In this document: positions 58,955-64,000 of the stretch, piece by piece
How the letters are laid out: each line of letters starts with the position of its first letter
How positions within the stretch are numbered: position 1 is the stretch's first letter
Source: JBFWYO01 sp050186335
Lineage (GTDB): Bacteria > Pseudomonadota > Alphaproteobacteria > Bin65
Reading direction: 5' to 3'
Length of the DNA: 64,000 nucleotides
NCBI GenBank assembly: GCA_050186335.1
Contig: JBFWYO010000010.1
Location: forward strand, 1 to 64,000
Program-made: the position numbers and the translations under genes
Notes under the pieces: generated by a model
The model's database searches: none
What the model was told of the DNA's origin: nothing
What the model saw: the letters and a program-made list of their open reading frames with translations, nothing else

Positions 58955-61009
58955 ATGTCGCGTAAACCTCGCAACATCTCGCTGTTCGACCCGACCATCC
59001 TCGGACCCGCCGTCGGCGGCGCGTTTCGCAAACTCGATCCGCGCACGCTGATCCGCAATCCGGTCATGTTCGTGGTCGAAATGGTCACCGTGGCTGCGAC
59101 CATCATCCTCATCCGCGATATCGCGGAGGGCAGTGCCACCGTCAAGTTCGTCGCGCAAATCGTCGCCTGGCTGTGGTTCACGCTGCTGTTCGCGAACTTC
59201 GCCGAAGCCGTGGCCGAGGGTCGCGGCAAGGCGCAGGCGGCGGCGTTGCGCAAGACCCGCAGCGAGACCGTCGCCAAGCGCATCGCCAGCCTGGATTCGC
59301 TTTCGGTAGAGGCGGTCACCGCGCGCAGCCTGAAGGTGAACGACCTGGTGCTGGTCGAGGCCGGCGACATCATCCCCGGCGACGGCGAGGTGGTCGAAGG
59401 CGTCGCCACGGTCGACGAATCCGCCATCACCGGCGAGTCGGCGCCGGTCATCCGCGAAAGCGGCGGCGACCGCTCCGGCGTCACCGGCGGCACGCGCGTG
59501 CTGTCGGACTGGATCAAGGTGCGCATCACCGCCGAGGCCGGCTCGACGTTCCTCGACCGCATGATCGCGCTGGTCGAAGGCGCCCAGCGCCAGAAAACGC
59601 CGAACGAGATAGCCCTCAATATCCTGCTGGTCGGCATGACGCTGATTTTCGTGCTCGCCGTCGCCACCATCCCCAGTTTCGCGTCCTACGCGGGCGGTGC
59701 GGTTTCCGTGATCGTCCTGATCGCGCTGTTTGTGACCTTGATCCCGACCACGATCGGGGCGCTGCTTTCCGCGATCGGCATCGCCGGCATGAGCCGTCTC
59801 GTGCGCTTCAACGTGCTCGCCATGTCCGGCCGCGCGGTCGAGGCGGCCGGCGACGTCGACACGCTATTGCTGGACAAGACCGGCACGATCACGCTCGGCA
59901 ACCGCCATGCCGTCGAGTTGATCCCGCTGCCGGGCGTGAGCGAGCAGGAACTGGTCGACGCGGCGCAGCTCGCCAGTTTGGGCGACGAAACGCCGGAAGG
60001 CCGCTCGGTCGTCGTCCTGGCCAAAGAAAAGTATGGCATGCGCGGCCGCGATATGGCGTCGTTGCAGGCAACGCTGATTCCGTTCACGGCGCAAACCCGC
60101 ATGAGCGGCATCGAGTTCGGCGACACGCAGATCCGCAAGGGCGCGGTCGACGCGGTTCGCACCTATCTCGAAAGCCGGTCGGATGCTCAGGCACCGCCTC
60201 GCGAACTGGACGCGATCGTCGACCGCATCGCCAAATCGGGCGGCACGCCGCTGGCGGTCGTCAAGAACGGCCGCGTGCTGGGCGCGATATACCTAAAGGA
60301 CATCATCAAGGGCGGGTTGCGCGAGCGCTTCGCCGAACTGCGCCAGATGGGCATCCGCACCGTCATGATCACCGGCGACAACGCCATTACCGCGGCGGCG
60401 ATCGCGGCGGAATCCGGCGTCGACGATTTCCTGGCACAGGCGACACCCGAGGCGAAGCTGAAACTGATCCGCGAAGAACAGTCGAAGGGCAAACTGGTCG
60501 CGATGTGCGGCGACGGTACCAACGATGCGCCTGCCTTGGCGCAAGCCGACGTCGGTGTTGCGATGCAGACCGGCACCGTGGCCGCGCGCGAAGCCGGCAA
60601 TATGGTCGATCTCGACAGCAACCCGACCAAGCTGATCGAGATCGTCGCCATCGGCAAACAGATGCTGATCACGCGCGGCGCCTTGACGACGTTTTCGATC
60701 GCCAACGACGTGGCGAAATATTTCGCCATCATTCCGGCCATGTTCATCGCCTTCTACCCGCAACTGGGGGCGCTCAATGTGATGGGTCTGGCGACACCGG
60801 AGAGCGCCATCCTCTCGGCAATCATCTTCAATGCGCTGATCATCGTCGCCTTGATCCCGCTTGCGCTGCGCGGTGTGCGCTATCGGCCTACGGGCGCCAG
60901 CGCGCTGCTGCGCCGGAACTTGCTGATTTACGGAGTGGGCGGGTTAATCGCGCCATTCATTGGCGTCAAAGCGATCGATCTGATCGTCGCCGCGCTCGGC
61001 TTGGCATAA
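58955..61009 (+). CDS. kdpB: K+-transporting P-type ATPase subunit KdpB
   Basis: The 684-residue P-type ATPase has the actuator TGES (ITGESAPVIRESGGD), the phosphorylation site DKTGTITLGN with Asp307, as in E. coli numbering, the P-domain GDGTNDAPALAQADVGVAM and helices at both ends. It hydrolyses ATP to drive K+ uptake through KdpA. It starts 15 nt after kdpA. Confidence 0.98.
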   Translation: MSRKPRNISLFDPTILGPAVGGAFRKLDPRTLIRNPVMFVVEMVTVAATIILIRDIAEGSATVKFVAQIVAWLWFTLLFANFAEAVAEGRGKAQAAALRKTRSETVAKRIASLDSLSVEAVTARSLKVNDLVLVEAGDIIPGDGEVVEGVATVDESAITGESAPVIRESGGDRSGVTGGTRVLSDWIKVRITAEAGSTFLDRMIALVEGAQRQKTPNEIALNILLVGMTLIFVLAVATIPSFASYAGGAVSVIVLIALFVTLIPTTIGALLSAIGIAGMSRLVRFNVLAMSGRAVEAAGDVDTLLLDKTGTITLGNRHAVELIPLPGVSEQELVDAAQLASLGDETPEGRSVVVLAKEKYGMRGRDMASLQATLIPFTAQTRMSGIEFGDTQIRKGAVDAVRTYLESRSDAQAPPRELDAIVDRIAKSGGTPLAVVKNGRVLGAIYLKDIIKGGLRERFAELRQMGIRTVMITGDNAITAAAIAAESGVDDFLAQATPEAKLKLIREEQSKGKLVAMCGDGTNDAPALAQADVGVAMQTGTVAAREAGNMVDLDSNPTKLIEIVAIGKQMLITRGALTTFSIANDVAKYFAIIPAMFIAFYPQLGALNVMGLATPESAILSAIIFNALIIVALIPLALRGVRYRPTGASALLRRNLLIYGVGGLIAPFIGVKAIDLIVAALGLA

Positions 61010-61019
61010 GGAGGCCGCC

Positions 61020-61622
61020 ATGTTCAAACAACTTCGTCCCGCTCTGGTCATCGTCCTCGGCATGACTTTGGTCACCGGATTGATCTACCCGCTGGCGTTG
61101 ACCGGCGTGGCGCAATTATTGTTCCCCGATCAGGCCAACGGCAGTTTGCTGAAGCGCGACGGCAAGGTGATCGGCTCCGCACTGATCGGGCAGAATTTCA
61201 CCAGCGCCAGGTATTTCCGGGGCCGACCGTCGGCGACCACCGACGCCGATCCGAAGGATCCGACCAAGCAAATCTCGGCACCGTACAACGCAGCAGCCTC
61301 CGTTGGCTCGAATCTCGGCCCGACCAGCAAGGCCTTGGCCGACCGCGTCAAAGAGGATGTCGAGAAGCTACGCACGCAGGGCATCGAGAAGCCGCCGGTC
61401 GACCTTGTCACGACGTCCGCCAGCGGGCTCGATCCCCATATCAGCCTTATGGCGGCGCTCGCGCAGATTCCGCGGATCGCCAAGGAACGGAAGATGACCG
61501 ACGCCGAACTGCGCCGACTCGTCGAGCGGCATATCGAAGGCCGCACGGTGGGCATCATCGGCGAACCGCGTGTCAACGTCCTGAAACTCAACCTGGCGCT
61601 CGACGCGCTCCCGCCGCGCTAG
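61020..61622 (+). CDS. kdpC: K+-transporting ATPase subunit KdpC
   Basis: The 200-residue subunit has one N-terminal helix and the KdpC pattern: GQNFTSARYFRGRPSATT, ASVGSNLGPTSKALADRV, SASGLDPHISLMAALAQIPR. It is needed for assembly and ATP affinity. It begins 10 nt after kdpB with GGAGG upstream, and ends 36 nt before kdpD. Confidence 0.97.
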   Translation: MFKQLRPALVIVLGMTLVTGLIYPLALTGVAQLLFPDQANGSLLKRDGKVIGSALIGQNFTSARYFRGRPSATTDADPKDPTKQISAPYNAAASVGSNLGPTSKALADRVKEDVEKLRTQGIEKPPVDLVTTSASGLDPHISLMAALAQIPRIAKERKMTDAELRRLVERHIEGRTVGIIGEPRVNVLKLNLALDALPPR

Positions 61623-61658
61623 ATGGACCCGGGCGCGCACCGCGGCTAACCTAAGGCG

Positions 61659-64000
61659 ATGGCCAAGTTTCAATCGCCCGAGTCCGACCTGCGCCCGTCG
61701 CCCGACGCGCTGCTGGCCGTCGCCAAGGCCGAGGCGCGCGGCAAGTTGAAGATTTTCCTGGGCGCCGCCCCGGGCGTCGGCAAAACCTATGAAATGCTCG
61801 ACGCAGCCCGGCGCAAGCGCGCCGAAGGCGTCGACGTGGTCGTCGGCGTGGTTGAAACCCACGGCCGCAAGGAGACCGAGGCGCTGCTGGCCGGGCATGA
61901 AATTATCCCGCGCCGGATCGTCGAGTATAAAGGCCGCACGCTCCAAGAAATGGATATCGACGCCATTCTGAAGCGCCGGCCGCAGCTCGTCCTCGTCGAC
62001 GAGCTCGCGCACACCAACGCACCGGGCAGCCGGCATCCGAAGCGGTATCTCGACATCGAAGAACTGCTCGAAGCCGGCGTCGACGTATACTCGACGCTCA
62101 ACATCCAGCATCTGGAAAGCCTGAACGACGTGGTCGCGCGGATCACGCGCATCCGCGTGCGCGAAACCATACCCGACAGCGTGGTCAGCCTGGCGTCCGA
62201 AGTGGAACTTGTCGACCTAACGCCCGAGGAACTGATCCAGCGCCTGCGCGAGGGCAAGGTCTACGTCAAGGATCAGGCCGACCGGGCGATCAAGCATTAT
62301 TTCTCGCCGGGCAATCTGACCGCGCTGCGCGAGCTGGCGCTGCGCCGCACCGCCGAACGCGTCGATGCGGAAATGCTCGGCTATATGCAGGCGCATGGCA
62401 TTGCCGGGCCGTGGCCGGCCAGCGAACGCATTTTGGTTTGCATCGGCGACTCGGACGGCGCCGGCAATTTGCTACGCTATGCCAAGCGCTTGGCCGATCG
62501 GTTGCACGCGCCGTGGACCGCCGCGCACGTCGAAACCGCAAGCCAGGAGGGCCAGGGCGAAGCGGCACGGGCGCGTGTCGCGGATATGCTGCGCTTGGCC
62601 GCGCGCTTGGGCGCCGAGACGATCTCGCTGCCCGGCCACAACGTCGCCGATGCGATTCTCGGCTATGCGCGCGAGCATAATATTTCCGAGATCGTTGTCG
62701 GGCGCAGCCGCAAGCCGCGCTGGCTGCGCCGGATGATCGGCTCCACGGCGGCCGATGTGGTTACGCATGCCGGTACGATTGCCGTGCACGTCCTGGGCAC
62801 CGAGAGCGATGCGGCGCCTGCGAAGACCGTCACGGCGGCCCCCGCCGCAGCGTTCGATTTCATGCCGTATGTGATCGGCGCCTTGCTGGTCGCGGCGGCG
62901 AACCTGTTCGCGCTCGGCGTCGACTGGTTCGTCGAGGTGCCGAACATCTCGCTGGTGTTCATCACCGCCGTGATGGTCAGCGCCATGTGGCACGGCATTC
63001 TGCCGTCGCTGTTCGCGGCGCTGTTGAGCGCGCTGGCCTACAATTTCTTTTTTCTCGAACCGCGCTTCACCTTCATCATCGGCGATCCGGCCAATCTGCT
63101 TGCATTCTTTTTCTTCGCGCTGACCGCTTTGCTGACCAGCGGCCTGGCCTCGCGCGTGCGGCAACAAACCCTGAGCGCGCGCCGCCGCGCCAGGACCGCG
63201 GGCGACCTCTATTCGTTCAGCGGCAAACTGGCCGGCATCGCCAAGCTCGACGACCTCTATTGGGCCGCGGCGGCGCAGGTCGCCACCATGCTCAAAGTCG
63301 AAGTGGTGTTCCTGGCGCCCGACGGCGACCGTCTGTTTGTGGCCGGCGCGTTTCCGCCGGAGGACACGCTGGACGACGCCGACTTGGCCGCCGCGCGTTG
63401 GTGCTACGAGCACGACCAGGCCGCCGGGCGCGGCGCGGATACGCTGCCCGGAGCCAAGCGCCTGTTTCTGCCGATGCGCACCGGGCGCGGCAAAGTCGGC
63501 GTGGTGGGGATCACGCGCGACGTAGGCGGGTCGATGCTCTCCCCGGACGAGCGCCGGCTGCTGGACGCGCTGATCGACCAGACGGCGATCGCCATCGAAC
63601 GCATCCGCCTGGCCGAAGATATCGACGAAGCGCGCATCGCCGCCGAGCGCGAACGGCTGCGCAACGCGCTGCTGACCTCGATATCGCACGATCTGCGCAC
63701 GCCGCTCGCGACCATCATGGGCGCGATCACGTCGCTGCGCAGTTACGGCGCGCGCTACGACGACAAGGCACGCGACGAAATCCTCGCCGGCGCCGAAGAG
63801 GAAACCGAGCGGCTCAATCGGTTCGTCGCCAACCTCTTGGATATGACCCGCGTCGATTCCGGCGCGCTGAAGCCGAAATTGGAGCCGGTCGACATCAGCG
63901 ATATCGTGGGTTCCGCATTGCAGCGGGTGAAGAAGCTGCTGGCGCAGCACACGATCGACGTTTCGATCGAGCCGAACCTCCCCATGCTGAAGCTGGATTT
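61659..64000 (+). CDS. kdpD: Sensor histidine kinase KdpD (partial)
   Basis: The frame starts at ATG 61659 and is still open at the right edge (780 codons visible, truncated by the window). Domains: KdpD N-domain with Walker A FLGAAPGVGKTYEML and Walker B LVLVDELAHTN (about 28-240); USP-like domain (about 250-370); four close helices (about 400-500); a GAF-like region (about 520-650); HisKA with SISHDLRTPLATIMG, phospho-acceptor His677. It senses K+/osmotic stress and phosphorylates KdpE, whose gene should follow beyond the edge. Confidence 0.95.
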   Translation, partial: MAKFQSPESDLRPSPDALLAVAKAEARGKLKIFLGAAPGVGKTYEMLDAARRKRAEGVDVVVGVVETHGRKETEALLAGHEIIPRRIVEYKGRTLQEMDIDAILKRRPQLVLVDELAHTNAPGSRHPKRYLDIEELLEAGVDVYSTLNIQHLESLNDVVARITRIRVRETIPDSVVSLASEVELVDLTPEELIQRLREGKVYVKDQADRAIKHYFSPGNLTALRELALRRTAERVDAEMLGYMQAHGIAGPWPASERILVCIGDSDGAGNLLRYAKRLADRLHAPWTAAHVETASQEGQGEAARARVADMLRLAARLGAETISLPGHNVADAILGYAREHNISEIVVGRSRKPRWLRRMIGSTAADVVTHAGTIAVHVLGTESDAAPAKTVTAAPAAAFDFMPYVIGALLVAAANLFALGVDWFVEVPNISLVFITAVMVSAMWHGILPSLFAALLSALAYNFFFLEPRFTFIIGDPANLLAFFFFALTALLTSGLASRVRQQTLSARRRARTAGDLYSFSGKLAGIAKLDDLYWAAAAQVATMLKVEVVFLAPDGDRLFVAGAFPPEDTLDDADLAAARWCYEHDQAAGRGADTLPGAKRLFLPMRTGRGKVGVVGITRDVGGSMLSPDERRLLDALIDQTAIAIERIRLAEDIDEARIAAERERLRNALLTSISHDLRTPLATIMGAITSLRSYGARYDDKARDEILAGAEEETERLNRFVANLLDMTRVDSGALKPKLEPVDISDIVGSALQRVKKLLAQHTIDVSIEPNLPMLKLD

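Overview
The window is GC-rich DNA with ATGA/GTGA-coupled genes, purine-rich Shine-Dalgarno sites and a core block rplU-rpmA-obg-proB-proA-nadD-rsfS-rlmH. That order, together with TRAP and ABC uptake systems and FAD/Rieske oxygenases, suggests an alphaproteobacterium of the Rhizobiales/Rhodospirillales type. The species cannot be named from this sequence alone.

Left part (1-6.3 kb, minus strand): one operon. It starts with an unusual thioesterase-TetR fusion, continues with a luciferase-like flavin monooxygenase, and ends with a branched-chain-amino-acid-type ABC importer (LivK, LivH, and a LivM-LivG fusion cut by the window edge). Next comes a scar zone (6.3-7.2 kb) with a decayed IS3-type transposase and a 19-bp copy of a tRNA-Ser 3' end. 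The same 19 bp form the 3' end of the intact tRNA-Ser(CGA) at 34.6 kb, beside a second IS3-type transposase remnant. The 28 kb between may therefore be an old genomic island, but no integrase is visible in it.

Middle part (7.2-34.6 kb): a DoxX-DoxX-NDH-2 triple fusion; a patatin-like lipase with 3-hydroxybutyrate dehydrogenase; a Cache-HAMP class III nucleotide cyclase whose start codon overlaps that of a divergent LysR regulator; a bufferin-type copper RiPP operon (DUF2282 precursor, DUF692/MNIO enzyme, DUF2063 partner, DoxX, peroxiredoxin-like protein); a divergent periplasmic cupin; an MFS carrier; a DUF1326/DUF2182 pair; and a type I secretion locus (LuxR regulator, 2521-residue RTX/cadherin/VCBS adhesin, ABC exporter, HlyD adaptor, no TolC).

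Right part (34.6-46.7 kb): nutrient uptake. It holds a polar amino acid ABC receptor-permease fusion without an adjacent ATPase, a complete TRAP system (DctP-DctQ-DctM), and a SsuABC/TauABC-like importer with two tandem paralogous receptors. An inverted cspA gene splits the two permeases of that importer. A YnfA membrane protein and an OpgD-like periplasmic glucan protein follow.

Core and K+ part (46.7-64 kb): rplU-rpmA with a clear sigma-70 promoter and a 5' leader hairpin, then obg-proB, a Rieske oxygenase that separates proB from proA, proA-nadD-rsfS-rlmH, and an FAD monooxygenase. An 800-bp repeat-rich spacer contains a candidate KdpE site and precedes a kdp operon: two micro-ORFs including kdpF, kdpABC, and kdpD, which runs off the right edge. 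The genes at both window edges are incomplete. Functions are inferred from motifs read by eye; no database search was run.
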